64,000 nucleotides of DNA from Rana temporaria. Its lineage: Eukaryota; Chordata; Amphibia; Anura; Ranidae. The stretch lies in the NCBI RefSeq assembly GCF_905171775.1, contig NC_053494.1:164411101-164475100 (forward strand), given 5' to 3'. The position numbers and the translations under genes were made by a program. Each line of letters opens with the position of its first letter. The first letter of the stretch is position 1. Positions 1-12,471 of this stretch are shown piece after piece. The notes under the pieces are model-generated. The model saw nothing but the letters and a program-made list of their open reading frames with translations, did no database searches and was not told where the DNA came from.

Positions 1-359
1 CAGATTTGGTAAAGTCGTGACTGGCTCTGTCAGGAAAAGTAGAATGTCGTCGGCGAAAGCCGCCACTTTAATTGTGTTGGTTGATATCAATCCCCTTTAT
101 ATTCGGGTTGGCCCTGAGGCATCGTAGGAGTGGTTCAAGTGTGAGGACAAAAATGAGTGGGGAAAGGGGGCATCCCTGCCGGGTACCATTAGTAATGGAG
201 AAGACATCCGATAGGTGGCCATTGACGCGTACTCTAGCAGTGGGGTTGGTGTAGAGTGCAAGGATAAACTGAAGCATACGCTGGGGGAGACCCAAAGAGG
301 TCAGAGTCTCCCTCATGTAATCCCAGGCCACCCTATCGAATAAAGTGACAAGTGCTTTT
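1..359 (-). pseudogene. L1-type LINE reverse transcriptase fragment
   Basis: Read on the minus strand, this encodes the middle of a LINE reverse transcriptase: FDRVAWDYM, then NGTRQGCPLSPLIFVL, LEPLLR and, near position 30, the catalytic AAFADDILLF box. A frameshift lies near position 75 between the LEPLLR part and the FADD part. The 5' side is cut at about 360 by a foldback insertion, and the 3' side leaves the window. The motif set fits the L1/Tx1 group. It is a dead fragment. Confidence 0.88.
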
Positions 360-1109
360 GCGCTAAAATAGACCCTAAATGAATAAATCCACCAAAAAAT
401 ATATAAATATATAGTGCAGCAAAACCTAATTATGTATACATGACATAAAACAGGAATATAAATAAAGTGTGATTCTGCGCAACATATCACGCTGGTAAAA
501 TAGTGGTATCACATAAAATGATGAGTGTAAGAGCTGACAAATTTCAGCATAAACTATCAAAATAGTGGAGAAATAAAATAGTGAGTCCAAGAATAAATTA
601 GTGAGTCCAAAAATATATATATATATACTCAAAGAGTAAATGTGCAAAGATATAAACAGTTGTGTACAAAGTAATGAAATAGAAAAGTTCAATCCCAAAG
701 TGTAAACATGAATCAGCTGTCAGGACAGAAGTATTAGATGCACTGGATGAAGGTGAGCACCAGCTCTAAATGTGAATGCACAGCCGTGCGATGGAAGATG
801 AACCAGATCCCTGGCTGAGCTCCCGGGACTCTTACCTCTCAGCCCTCCTTAATGGGCAATAGTGTACAGGTCACTCGCAGCCTTCTATGGGTAGTCACTG
901 ATGCTTCCTCTCTCGATCTAATGGATCCTCCCTCTAATGGGATAAATGCTCCTCAGTGCCGGATGGATAATGTGGGTAAAAAGAGAGAGAGGGGACTCCC
1001 ATAGTGAGGTAACGTTTGGTGCAGGAAAAAAATAATTTATTGGGAATAACCTGCGCTTACATTACAATAAAAACAATGTGCAACGAGGAAACAAACAAGC
1101 GGCGTTTGA

Positions 1110-1297
1110 ATCGCCAGCTTACGTCACTCCGGGTGTACGTCCTCCAATCCCTACGCGTTACGACACCACGTGTCTTCGTCTGGGGAATCTGATAAACAAC
1201 AGCCACACTACCAATCAGATTCCCCAGACGAAGACACGTGGTGTCGTAACGCGTAGGGATTGGAGGACGTACACCCGGAGTGACGTAAGCTGGCGAT
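1110..1297. repeat. 84-bp perfect inverted repeat with 20-bp spacer
   Basis: Arms 1110-1193 and 1214-1297 are reverse complements over the full 84 bases as read, with every pair summing to 2407. The spacer is 1194-1213. Each arm contains a CAGACGA/GTAA/CGCGTA hammerhead-like core. Confidence 0.9.
1222..1258 (+). ncRNA. Hammerhead-ribozyme-like core
   Basis: The order is CAGACGA (consensus CUGANGA with one change), a 5-bp stem II GACAC/GTGTC with loop GTG, GTAA in place of GAAA, palindrome CGCG, then UA. The flanking CCCC and GGG(A) can form stem I. An identical copy lies inverted at 1150-1185 on the minus strand. Two core changes suggest it is decayed. Confidence 0.45.
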
Positions 1298-1298
1298 T

Positions 1299-1677
1299 TC
1301 CCGGCGGATAAAAATCCAGCCGACGGATTCCCAGCGGATAAAAATTCCTTAGCATGCTAAGAAATCTATCCGCTGGAATCCAGTCCAGCGGACTGATCCG
1401 GTCGTCTGTACAGACTCACCGGATCAGTCCGTCCGCTCCCCTCCCTCGCATGCGTCGTAATGATTCGACGCATGTGTGGAAGTATTTACCTTCCAGCGTA
1501 GCGCACGTCGCCGCGTCATCGTGGCGACGGCGCGACACGTCACTGCGGATGTATTCCGCGCGGATTTCGATCTAATGGTGTGTACAGCCATCAGATCCAA
1601 ATCCGCCAGAGGATTTATCCGCTGGAAACGGTCCGGCGGACCGTTTCCAGGGGATATCCTCTCATGTGTACGGGGCC
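1299..1677. mobile_element. Harbinger-family MITE, left end missing
   Basis: This element ends in atgtgtacggggcc, the terminus shared by the MITE family described at 50150-58469. It contains inner palindromes (ccgctggaa and ggtccggcggacc types) and GC-rich core sequence. Its left terminus is missing where the foldback insertion abuts it. Non-coding. Confidence 0.65.
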
Positions 1678-3702
1678 TTAGACTTCAACAAAACATTTTT
1701 TATTTAATAGAGAAGGGTTAGAACCTCTGTCAGATTATTACCAAAGTCAGTGTCTTCCTGTTTCAGTGACAACCGATTCCCTCATTTTTTTTCTCTTGGG
1801 GCAGGAAATGAAGTCAAATCTACCCAACGATGTCACAGCAATGAAAACCTGACAGAAGTATTTAACCTTCCCAAGTCTATCTACAATTAAAGTTTTCGCT
1901 GAAGTTGGATTTTAAATAAAATAATTAAAAAAAAGGCACAGTGGAACACATTTTCAGAAATGCACATCCTCCTCCATTCAGTTAAAATACAGAACACCAA
2001 GCTCATTCTAATTCTTGTGCTGTACAGCCTAAAGTCCATTTATTCAAAATACCTTTTCCATCTCATACCTGTCTACATTTCCCTTGTATTTTAAGTCGGT
2101 CACAAAACATTCGGCACTTTTAAAATGTCACCTTCTTTTTTCATCGCAAAATGTGATGGACAAATTTCAGATGAGGTGGAAACCAGTGTAAAAAAAAATA
2201 AAAATAAAGCTGAAGCTGTTCTGGAAGCATTTAAATTCCTTTGCCTAAAAATCCTAGCCCATGGGCACAAACACTGTGAGCCCCAGAGAGGAGAAGAATA
2301 CCTCATTAGGCGGCAAGGTTATTTTACTAATTATATCAAATTGCTTTAAATTGTATGGGCTCAATTTTACTACTAAGTTAAGCCTTGTGTAAAGCTTTTT
2401 TTTTTTCACAAAAAGGGATGAAGGTTTCTGGTGTCTAATTTCTTACTAAATGTACAGACCTACGCTGTGCTGCTAACTTAGCAGCTGACCTTTGAAACTG
2501 ATTACGCGCTTTTGAATTGAGATCTCTCCCATACCGATTAACTGCCTCCCGTGAAAACATGTTTCAGTATGGTAATATCCTTTCAAAGCCTGAATTTCCA
2601 GGATTGCGATTCTCTGCCTGTCCCTTGTACAATTGCTCTGTCTCATTTGTATGCGATTTTAGTGTACTTGTAGAAGTCAAATTCAAACATGCAAAAGGTA
2701 AAAGCAAAAAAAAAAGAGAGATCTTTCACAATATCTAATTTCTGCCATGTTTCATATACAGATGAATGTTAGAAACTGGAGGCTGTCTTGCTGGATCCTG
2801 ATCTGGCTGGTCTGGTTTCCAAATATTATGCTGCCTTGGGTCCGAGAGATTCACACTTAGTTGGGTGAGCTAGGGCCCATTAGACTGCTATTGCACCAGA
2901 GTTGTCAGATGAGATGAGATAAGATATGAGGTGCTTGATAGGTACCTAAACGCAGTTATTGCCTCAATGGATCGGATGATCCAGTTACATTATTTGCACC
3001 AAGTATATTATACCCCTGTGCGTTTATTCCGTATACATAAAACAGACTCTAAGAATGTAGTAACTGACAGCCTTGGAGTCATGGCCATAACAATGTGTTA
3101 CAGGAAGCATCAAGAGATCCCTCTGGCTCTCTAATCTCCATTTTGAGGGCAATTTCTTTAGGGTACCTTCAGACCAATGAGTTGCCATAATGTGCCTTAC
3201 TGCAACATGGTAATGTACAAGTATAGAAAGTGCAATGGGCGTGTGCTATGGTGCACCCCAATCCATATGCAATATTTTTACACATGATAAATGCAGTCTA
3301 AGCAACACTTTTTTGATGATCACACAAGGATTGAGCTATGTGGTAGATTCTAAAGGGGCTATAATAAGTTCCTCGAAATGGAGTACTTATTATTTAACTA
3401 AGGATTTGTAATACAGTACATTAAAAAATCTCTGCAGACACCAATCACTTTCTTTCTTCTCAAGAAAATGGAGACTGCCACTGAATCTGCACTATGGCTA
3501 AAAAGTATTTTGGCATGTCCCAGCTGCACAGCCGTACCTGTCTATGACTAGCCAATGCTTAGACTTATAGTAGCTTTTTCACTTCAAGACTAGCAGTTCT
3601 TATCTTTTATTGTTTTTTAATCCACAGTCAGCACATACGAACATTTTAGTGCAGGTTATTGATTCCTAGCTTAGAACTATCTGTTCTCTATTCCCTTCTC
3701 AG
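1678..3702. other. Intronic sequence, nothing recognised
   Basis: AT-rich intron sequence upstream of the first dynein exon. Short open frames have no recognisable motif. No repeat termini could be supported here. Confidence 0.5.
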
Positions 3703-3819
3703 GAATTGCCAGAGAGGTGGAAAAACCTGAAGAAGATTGCATTCATAGTAAAGCATGAAGTGTCTCCTCTGCAGGCAAATGAAGTCTCCGTTATCAGAAG
3801 GAAATGTGTCCTCTTTGAG
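3703..3819 (+). CDS. DNAH11: Dynein heavy chain exon a (39 codons)
   Basis: This exon follows a pyrimidine-rich acceptor (cttctcag) and ends at GAG|gtgaga. It encodes 39 residues starting ELPERWKNLKK and ending RRKCVLFE. The LP-W-KK and QANEV-IRRKC pattern is typical of the tail of DNAH9/11/17 dyneins. It is phase 0 at both ends and continues directly into the next exon. No stop or frameshift was seen. Confidence 0.93.
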
Positions 3820-4297
3820 GTGAGATCGCTTCTGTGCTCTGAAGCAAATGATTTTTTCTCTTTTTGTTCCAATAACAAGCTGGAGCCAAGCTTCACTGAA
3901 CTGAGAAATTGTAAACTCTTGGAAAAAAGGTTGTCTAAAGATAACAATTCAATGTTTCTTGGTAATGCACTCTGGATGGATCTGATAATTTAAAGCCCCA
4001 CTTCAGTAAAACGCTGGTGAGGCCCGTATGTCTTTTATCTTCAATTATGTCTAATCTCTTTCCAATTCAAACACTGCATAACTCACATCAGATCAAAATA
4101 TAGATTTTAAATGTTTTCGTTCTGCCCGTGTGCATTAGCTGTGAGATAGGTGCAATTTAAATATACTTAGTTTCTTTTTTTTTTTTCCCTCAAGGTAAAA
4201 ACAGATTTATACAATTCAGAAAAGGTGTTCATAAAAAAAATGTATAGTTTGCTATAATGGATCCCATCAGTGAACCTGTGTTCATTTTATTTTACAG

Positions 4298-4384
4298 GTT
4301 AAACAGCACGAATATAGAAATCGATTTAAAAACGAAATTATCTTTAAATTTGATGCAGAAGATCCATACAAACATTTGGATAAG
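4298..4384 (+). CDS. DNAH11: Dynein heavy chain exon b (29 codons)
   Basis: The acceptor is ttttacag and the donor AAG|gtataa. The exon encodes 29 residues, from VKQHEYRNRFKNE to PYKHLDK, in phase 0 at both ends. It continues the tail helix region; the K-Q-x-x-F-x-x-x-F pattern is conserved in the family. The donor is a weak match to consensus but has GT and a purine at +3. Confidence 0.92.
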
Positions 4385-5251
4385 GTATAACACAATTTTG
4401 TTCCTTTTTTCAATGGAGACAAACAAGACTATCACCACGCGGATTGTTTACACTTTACTTACAATTTATTGTATATGTTTATCTAAACCATTTTTATGTT
4501 TTTGATAGAGTGATAAATGTTTAGGACCTCTGTTAAGGTTTTTCATGCCACCCTGGGCTCCGTTGGAGAGATATACCTCTATTTACTGCCCCAGTAGCAT
4601 GATTTCACCAGAAAGTAAGTGGGGAAAAATCTCTAGTAGCAAACAAAATTAAAAATGCTTCTTTCTAGCACAGTAAGGGAGCCTAGAACCCATGTCTGCT
4701 CATTTTTGCTGTCAGTGTCCCTGTTGCAAACTTTCCCTAACTTCCAGTAAGGTAAAACTTTTGTTACAATGACAGTAGGTGAGACATCTCCCTAATGGAG
4801 CCCTGGATAGCTATAAAAATAACCCTAACTCTTCCTACTAATCGTTATAAAAAATGAACTGGACTTCCACTTTAAGTTTTGGAAGGTTTAGAATTTTAGT
4901 CTGGTTTTATTCCTATATGTGTTCAAAGAGATTTCCTTCTCTTCCTGTTTCAGAGATATGGCAAGATGTAGAAATCTGTCCAAAGTAAGAAGAAATCTAA
5001 CCTTTGATAGTGGCTTCACAGCCGGGCGCGCACTGCACATGCACGGCTGGGCAATCTTCTGTGACCCGTGACATGTCCCAGAAGATTGCAGGGAGGGATA
5101 GGTGATCTTCCTTCCAGCCTTGCAGCACCAGGGCAGGAAGTGCGAGTTGGGTGCCTGTAAAAACAGGGTACCCGCTCCTCCCCCCCAAAAAATGACATGC
5201 CAAATGTGGCATATCAGGGGGTCACCAGCACTTAAAGCGTAAGTTCCATTG

Positions 5252-5315
<64 letters not shown>

Positions 5316-5348
5316 CCTATATATATATAGATATATAGATATATATAC
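5252..5348. repeat. (CTAT)n microsatellite
   Basis: About 15 copies of a CTAT tetranucleotide at 5252-5313 are followed by degenerate ATATAG/TAGATA repeats. Confidence 0.95.
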
Positions 5349-5534
5349 TGTGATTTTAGTAATTAACATACCTTTAATAACAGTTTTCCATTCAGGTATC
5401 ATCTGCTGTTGCTGTCCCAGGTAGAGAGCATTTGGTATCACTTCACCTGTGACTGGAGTTGGCGCTATACATAAAGCATTGGCTTATGCAGCTCTGCAGC
5501 CACTTTCTTCCTCCACCACCACCTTCATTCACAA

Positions 5535-5660
5535 CAATGATGCTCTGGGTTCGCGGGTTGGCAACCCCCGATTTGGGCATGCCAACTCTCTATCCCAGAG
5601 CAGGAGGTCGGGGGCCACATCAGAAGGCGCCGCGGGCCACTAGCTGGGCACCCCTGTTTT
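5535..5660. mobile_element. hAT-type MITE remnant
   Basis: The sequence runs from gttggcaacccccgat to gctgggcacccctg, the style of vertebrate hAT MITE termini. The left terminus is degenerate and no target duplication could be fixed. Confidence 0.4.
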
Positions 5661-6065
5661 AGATATAAGAGAATATTTGTTTAAACATGTTTGTTTTTAA
5701 TCGGCTTTATGGAGGGTATTGTGATTGGCTATACATTAAAGTAAAATCTAGCATAAATTGGATTATTCAAGATTTTTCCCCTTTTTGTGGGTATTTGCAT
5801 GTCTTTTTACACGTGGTATCAATACCCATTGACAACATGTTTTTGTACACTGCCATTGTCATCAATAAGCCCTTTAACACGAGTCAGTGCATCAATTAAC
5901 ATAATTGTTTTCAGCCAATGCTTATTTCATTTTTGTGAATTAACATATTTTAAAACAATCATTAACCTGTGTACATGTTTTATTGTGTGTTAAAAATCAG
6001 TGTGAATCGCCCCAAAAGTGACCTCTTGCTGGCTAATTAAAGCAGGCCTTGAACCTAAAAAGCAG

Positions 6066-6450
6066 GCTCTATCTTTTTAAGTGTGCCCCCTCCCTTTTGC
6101 TGAAATGCAGAATAAAACATAAAACATAAAGAAAACACTTAGACAATATACGTACCTGTCCCTCTGGCTTCCTCCCTTGGCGCCTAGAGGAGGATGAAAG
6201 GCCATTTTTTGCTATACAGCACTGCGTTACTGTAATCGACAATTGCGCAGTCGTGGGATGCTGTACCCAAATAAAATGTATGTCCTTTTTTCCCCACAAA
6301 TACAGATTTTTGTTAATATTTGATCACCTCTGCAGTTTTTATAAAAAAAAAAACAAGAACGACAATTTTGAAAAAAATAATTATATTTTTACTTTCTGCT
6401 ATAAAACATATCCAATGAAAAAAAATTCAAATAAACTTTCTTCATCATAA
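6066..6450 (+). repeat. Copy of ~1-kb dispersed repeat (partial)
   Basis: It shares the blocks gacaattgcg, cccacaaata and gatcacctctgc with the longer copies at 47521-48500 and 21945-22921, in the same order as the 47521 copy. Only the first part of the repeat is present. Confidence 0.7.
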
Positions 6451-6485
6451 TAAGAGTGTATTGACTGGTTTGCACACAAGTTATA

Positions 6486-7175
6486 GGGCCGGATTCAGAG
6501 AGACTTACGACGGCGTATCAGGAGATACGCCATCGTAAGTCCGAATGCGCGCCGTCGTATCTTTAGGCGTATTCTGTAAACCAGATACGCCTGAATTTGG
6601 CCAAGATACGACCGACATAAGTCTCCTACGCCGTCATATCTTGGCTGCCTATTTACGCTGGCCGCTAGGGGCGTGTATGTTGATTTACACGTCGAATATG
6701 TAAATGAGCAAGATACGCCGATTCACGAACGTACGTACGCCCGTCGCAGTAAACTACACCGTTTACGTAAGACATACGCCGGCGTAAAGATAAAACACCT
6801 CTCTAGGTGGCGCAGCCCATGCAAGGTATGGATGATGGAACAGCCGTCGTATTTTACGTTGTTTGCGTAAGCGTACGTGAATGGGGCTGGGCATAGGTTA
6901 CGAAAGCATTGAGTATGCTGAGCATGCGCGCGCATGAGCCGTACCAACGGCCCTCATTTACATGGGGTCACGGTTACTTTACATGTAGCACGCCCACTAC
7001 CTGCCTAATTTGAATTAGGCGGGGTTACGCCGGGCCATTTTTCGCTACACCGACGTAACTTAGGGAGCAAGTGCTTTGTGAATACTGTACTTGCCTCACT
7101 ATGTTACGTCGGCGTAGTGCAAATGAGATGCACTACGCCGGCCAAAAGATACGCCATTGTATCTGAATCTGGCCC
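6486..7175. mobile_element. Foldback MITE with ends gggcc-gattcaga
   Basis: The ends are inverted: gggccggattcagag on the left and ctgaatctggccc on the right. The interior is rich in tacgccg/cggcgta palindromes. Copies with the same ends lie at 59501-60206 and 61585-62472. Non-coding; superfamily not assigned. Confidence 0.75.
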
Positions 7176-8305
7176 ATAGTGTCTACAAACTATGGAATAT
7201 ATTTATGGATTTTTTTCTACTAGTAATATCAACAATCATCGACTTATAGTGGGACTGCGATATTGCGGTGGACAAATTGGACACTAACTGACACGTCTAA
7301 CACTTTTTGGGGCCAGTGACACTAATACAGTGATCAGTGCTAAACATATGCACTGTACTAATGACACTGCCTAGAAAGGGGTTACCATCATGGGCAATCA
7401 AAGGGTTAACTGTGTGCCTAAAATGTGTTTTCTAACTGTGGGGGGGGGATGTACTTTTAGTAGTGGAAGGCATGTATTGATGTTCCTGCTTTACAGAAAC
7501 ACAGGATCCATGCCATCTGTGCTGACAGAACAGCAATCTTCCTTGTTTACAGAACAATCAGCAGGTTTTGGCGGACATTAGGTCAGTGGTGTGCACTCAC
7601 ACCTGATACCTGGAAGTGCAGGATTGTGTATATATACGTGATCCTGTGCATCGCGGCCGCCCTTTAGCAGTAAATGTACTATGGGGTGGTTAATTAAGAG
7701 ATAGAATAAAGATTTTAGTGCAGAATAACACTTTTACTAGGGAAATGGTAAATTTTGTATATACTTTATATCTGTACGTTATATCAAAAAGAGGGACAGA
7801 TCTGCTTTAAAGGCCACTGATGAGAATATTCAGAGAAGAAGACGTTTCAGTTTTGTTAGTTTTCTTAGCTTACATACTCTTTGTTTGACTAGATTCCCAC
7901 CAGCAAGCCAAAGGAAACAAATACAGTGCAATAAAATGTGTCTACATGTAAAACAGCCCAGCTTAAAAGAATGCCTACAGTAAAAAAAATTGTGCACACA
8001 GCCCACTGTAGTGGAGCCTTTTCACACATTTCTGAGTGACAGAAAAGAAAAGCTTGTTGTGTACTGGTAAAGAGATATGAATTACTTCTGTTCACCCTCA
8101 AACTGTTCATAAAATTCCCAGTTGTTGTTTGGTAGTGTTGAAACTGTTAATGCTAAGGACTTCAACCACCTGAAGCGTGATTCATTCCCAGAAAATACAG
8201 TACATGCACTTTCCTGGATGTAGTCAAGTGTAACAGCAGATAATTCACACTCCTTGGAAATGTCACAAGTAACATGCGGCCAAATGACAATATTCCTGTC
8301 TTTAG

Positions 8306-8464
8306 ACCCATAGAAATATCTCCAGGTTGGAGGATGAGATGAGAAAACTGCAGGAAACAGCAGAACTGTTTGAAGTCAGTGTCCCAGAGTATAAACAGCT
8401 ACGCCAATGTCGCTCTGCCATCGCCTTACTGAAGTCGGTGTGGGATATGGTTGTATTTGTACGG
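8306..8464 (+). CDS. DNAH11: Dynein heavy chain exon c (53 codons)
   Basis: The acceptor is ctgtctttag and the donor CGG|gtaagt. An alternative AG at 8324-8325 would shorten the exon and break the phase. The start at 8306 was chosen because it keeps phase 0 and gives the expected THRNISRLEDEM run. The 53 residues include LFEVSVPEYKQLRQCR and LKSVWDMV, strongly typical of outer-arm dynein heavy chains. The following intron is about 19.7 kb and holds two Penelope-like elements. Confidence 0.93.
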
Positions 8465-9510
8465 GTAAGTCCATAAACAAGTTTGTCTATAATACAAGCA
8501 AAGTGCCAATATTAAAAAATGTATTGCTTGCAAAGTAATTGTTTCACTGCTGCTTTTATACATGTATGTAGGAGTAGAAACAGACAGCACATATTTTTGA
8601 TATGCATATTGTATGTTTGAGAAAAATAATAGAAAAACAACTATTCAGTACATTCCTGCAATACATGCATGTAGGCGGGCCACAGGCACATGTAGCAAAG
8701 CATCCCTCCGAACAGACAGAGCTTCTGGCACATGATTGTTTACCTTGCCAAGCTCACACTTTAAACATGTCCAGGCCATAGGTCATTCACTTTTGCTCAT
8801 CCTCCTGGTGACAGTTCTTTAACACCTTAAATGCCCAGAGCACAGGTCTGAGTGTTACTCATGCTCCAAGTCATAGCTCCCAAAGTCATGAGTCATCTCA
8901 CACATGTTACTTGAGGGGTAAAAACCTGCTGTGTGAAGCGCCCCCCCCCCCCTATCCAGCCTCCCTAATCCTCACCTGAGCCGACTTTGTGATCTTACAT
9001 GTTTTCCAAATGTTCAGTGGATTAGCCATCTGTAAATTTTTACAAGCCTTGTGTTGAAACAAGAGACTTCAGGAAAAAATGGTGCCACCTCACATGAAAC
9101 CAAATGACAATACTCACCTGGTACTCTGAGTTGTAGATATCAAGGCCTTTATTAAAAGGAAGCCAGGGCAAATAATCCCATTGTTTCAAAAAGTAAGATT
9201 ACCCCTTAAGTAAAGCAGCCAGCGTTGATTCAGCTTTTCCCCAAACAATGGCATCATTAACGCCTGGTTAATTCTACAAGGGACAAGCAGAGTCCTCTTC
9301 AAAACATCCTTTAAGCTGCTCAAAGTCCATCCTAACACATAGTGTGAAAGATATGAATTTTGTGCTGTCAGGAACGTTTTAAAAATATACAGTATATGCC
9401 ATACAAATCATGTATGATTTTCGGTCACAGAGAAGATTATAATTTTAGTATCTGATGACCTAAGAACTTTGTTATAAGAAAAAGATATATAAGTAGTGAT
9501 TTTATAATTA

Positions 9511-9845
9511 AACAGGCTGTGATTGACGTGCTTCCGACCGGCGCATACTGCGCGTCATGAGTTGCCGAAAGAAGCCGAACGTTGGTGCGGCTCTATACGG
9601 CGCATGCGCACCGACGTTCGCATTCTTTCGACAACTCGTGATGCGCAGTATGCGCCGGTCAGAAGCACGTCAATCACAGCCTGTGATTAGGAACGCCCAC
9701 TCCCGAGGGAAAGCCGGGGGTGAAAATAGCCCTATACTGGTATGTACGGAAAAAAAACAACAAAAAAAACAGCATACTGTTGGTCTCCTAGGTCGGCTCC
9801 ATGTATTGTTAGAATTTTTTTTTTTAGGTTGAACCCCCGCTTTAA
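9511..9845. mobile_element. Palindromic MITE
   Basis: The core 9511-9687 is a long inverted repeat, with ggctgtgattgacgtgctt matching its complement on the right and gaccggcgcatactgcg mirrored around the centre. The right end, ggttgaacccccgctttaa, is like that of the element at 12472-12959. The left terminus is unclear. Confidence 0.65.
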
Positions 9846-11440
9846 CTTGTGTTCATTTATGTTCTCTAAAATACTGATATATTGAATGTTATACAATTGA
9901 TAACTATTCTCTCGAATCAATAACCACCTTGTAGATTTTTCTCTAAAGATTAAATTTTTCCTTATATTTTTCTTTTTGCATAATTTCCATTTTATTGACA
10001 AAACAAATGTCTAAATTATTTCACATTGTTAACCACTTACTTACCTGCAGTATAGTAACGGTTGGACGTGTGAAATACAGACGTTCTGTTTAAATTGTCA
10101 TTTTTACAAGGTTACTGATTCTACCGAGAAGTTATCATGGTGGTATTATGCCAAAGGTACTACACGCCCATTTTGTAGCACAATTGGTATTATAATTTCA
10201 TGTAAACATTTTTTTTGTCTACCAATAGATGTAACTATTTTGTATGATTACAGATCTCCGTGAATAAATTTCATATGTATAGACTGTGTCATATAGATTG
10301 ATTTTGTATCCTAAAGATATCCTTGTTAAAAATTACTCAATAATAAATACTGTGCGGGAAAACTATTCTTAAAAAGCAGTGCATAAGCAGCATTTCACAT
10401 CTGTGTAGGAGTCTGCAGGCCCTTCCTATAGGGACCTAAATTTCCTACAGTACACTTCAGGTATTAATCTAAACTTTTTGATGATTGTATATTTTATGGC
10501 CTCATAACCGCCATCATGTACAGTTGGTAATCCCACATAGGCCTTCTAGGCTTTACCTCTGAGCCCTGGCATCAGAAACCAGGCTCATTGCATCTGTAGC
10601 AGGTGATACTGATGGCATGTTTTCTCAAAGGGTAACAAGTATTAATGTCAATGTCTTTATTCATTATCAGAAATTCGGCTGCCTGGTTCACAGCCAACAA
10701 TACTTTCTACGCTCTAGAGAACTGCTCAGTATTCTGCTGCATCACCCTCAGCCTGGTGATCAAAAAACTGCAGGCAAGTTATAGGATTTGCTGTCAGTAT
10801 CTTCCTGCATCAGAGAGTTGATGCAGGGTACAGACAGCCTGTTGCTAGCATACTCTCACTGTGGGTTGGATGTTAATTTTTTTTAGCACATCAGGTTCAT
10901 TATCTGTACTCCTATCCTGTGGGGATATACTTGAATCACACTGTGGCAGACGGAGTCCCTTCCATTTCAGGTTCTGTTCTGCCTGGATGTCCACCTTATG
11001 CATGTCATGAATCAAGTCTTCATTTTGTCCTACATCTTGATTTGCTTTGTATGACACTCATTAATCAGATAATCTTTTTCCATTTTATTGTACACTGCCA
11101 GACAAGGTAGGTCTGAAAAATAAAAGAAAGAATTAAAAAAAAGAGAGGGAATGAACTGTTGCTATGTCTCTTCATAAAAAATATATATACAGTATATGTA
11201 TATATATGCAACTAACAGAACCAATGTTTGTTCCCACAAAGGTAAAACTCCTTTAGTCCAGGGCTAACGTTTAACACTGCATAGCCAATATTATGATGTA
11301 GAAATGTAAAAATCTTAACACTATGTCACTCAAAACCTAGACTGCAATGTTTATCACATACCAGATAGGCCTTTTAAGTTCCAGTCACAGGCCTGGATTG
11401 AGGGGCTACTGTTAATTGGTTTTATGGCCCTCCATTAGTT

Positions 11441-12175
11441 TAGGGCTGGGATAATCTTTAATTTTTTTGATCGATCAAAATTCTTGACGTCACCGGACAG
11501 CCTGGACAGTGAGACTTACGCGAGCAAACTGCACCCATTGGATTGAGGTACCTTTGCATCTATGGAGCAGGAGGATGCATCAGGCTCCATCAGGGGAAGG
11601 GGGCAAAAATAACCATTGTTTTCCTGTCCTAAGCAGTTTTGTGCAGACAATTCTTTGTGTATCGGCAACATCTGTTCCGTGTGAAAGACTGTTCAGTTCT
11701 TCAGGGTATATTGTCAATAAAATGCGATCATATCTGCTTCCAGAAAATGTAAACACTCTGGTATGTCTACATGACTGGCTAAAGTGATACCTACTTGCCT
11801 ACTATAAAGTGACTGACAGTCAATATACTAGATAAGTTTTATAATTAAAGTTAAACTAACTTTCTACATTTTTCTTAAAGTTTAATAAGAAAAAATAATT
11901 AATTAGAATAAAAAAAAGAATAATATAATTATGTCAGTGCTACAATTTGAATTTAAAACGTATTTGTGTGAACTGTGAATTTAAGTCATGGATTGTGGAA
12001 ACTAACTAGTGTCGGGTGATTGTATATAGTGTATACCACATATACCACTGACTAATGCAGAGTTGCAATGCAAGGAGATCAGTTCAAAGTAGTTGAATCT
12101 GCATGTGCGTTATGATTAATCAAAATTAGTCGATTAATCGATTAAAAAAAAATATCGATTAATCGAACACGAAAT
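11441..12175 (+). mobile_element. hAT transposon remnant
   Basis: A fragment of hAT transposase lies between AT-rich ends containing gatcgatcaaaa (left) and repeated gattaatcga (right). The ends resemble those of vertebrate hAT elements but are too decayed to pin down a target duplication. Confidence 0.6.
11620..11787 (+). pseudogene. hAT transposase C-terminal dimerisation domain fragment
   Basis: The open frame reads FPVLSSF, then the family signature ATSVPCERLFSSSGYIV, then PENVNTLVCL, ending at TGA 11785-11787. This is the C-terminal hAT dimerisation domain, about 55 residues. The catalytic core upstream is gone, so the product cannot be functional. Confidence 0.85.
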
Positions 12176-12183
12176 ATGTATAT

Positions 12184-12359
12184 ACTGTATTTATCAGGGT
12201 ATTGCGCGCTCCGGTGTATAGCGCGCACCCCTAAAGTGGACCCGCATTCCTGAAAAAAACTCGGCGCGGGAAGCGGGTATCGGCGTATATGGCGCACCCA
12301 CGCTTTTGCCCTGAATTTCAGGGCAAAAAAGTGCGCGGTATACGCTGATAAATACGGTA
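12184..12359. mobile_element. MITE with tatttatc-ggcgtata ends
   Basis: The inverted ends actgtatttatc and gataaatacggt enclose gcgcgc-rich sequence. A second member of the same family is at 13133-13271. Confidence 0.65.
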
Positions 12360-12471
12360 AGTCCTGGGCAGCAAGCCAGCAAATCCAGAATCATGGCTCC
12401 AGCCAAAACCTCACTTAATAGCACTCTGGCTTAACACTAATAAAATTAGTTTACTAACTCCTTAAAGTGGA

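Larger units (their letters stand above)
360..1299. mobile_element. Foldback/Penelope-like non-autonomous insertion
   Basis: This AT-rich insertion interrupts the LINE fragment. It begins with gcgctaaa, as do other Penelope-like ends in this window, and ends in a large inverted repeat (1110-1193 against 1214-1297). It has no coding frame of its own. The class is inferred from the GCGCTAAA end and the ACGCGTAGGG/hammerhead-like core in the arms. Confidence 0.55.
4385..8305. other. Intron between dynein exons b and c
   Basis: It holds the microsatellite, the hAT remnant and the two repeats listed separately. The parts at 4385-5250, 5660-6065 and 7176-8305 show nothing recognisable. Confidence 0.5.

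Noticed and set aside
4953..4992. Exon-like stretch after tttcag and before gtaag near 4990
   Set aside because: It contains an in-frame stop and adds nothing to the dynein sequence, which is continuous from exon b to exon c.
8326..8464. Alternative start of dynein exon c at 8326
   Set aside because: It would shift the phase and lose the THRNISR segment expected from the family. The acceptor at 8304-8305 is better.
10671..10773. A possible 103-bp exon (KFGCLVHSQQYFL...) between an AG acceptor and a GC-type donor
   Set aside because: Its length is not a multiple of three, and dynein exons c and d already join in phase 0 with no missing residues. No family match was recognised.
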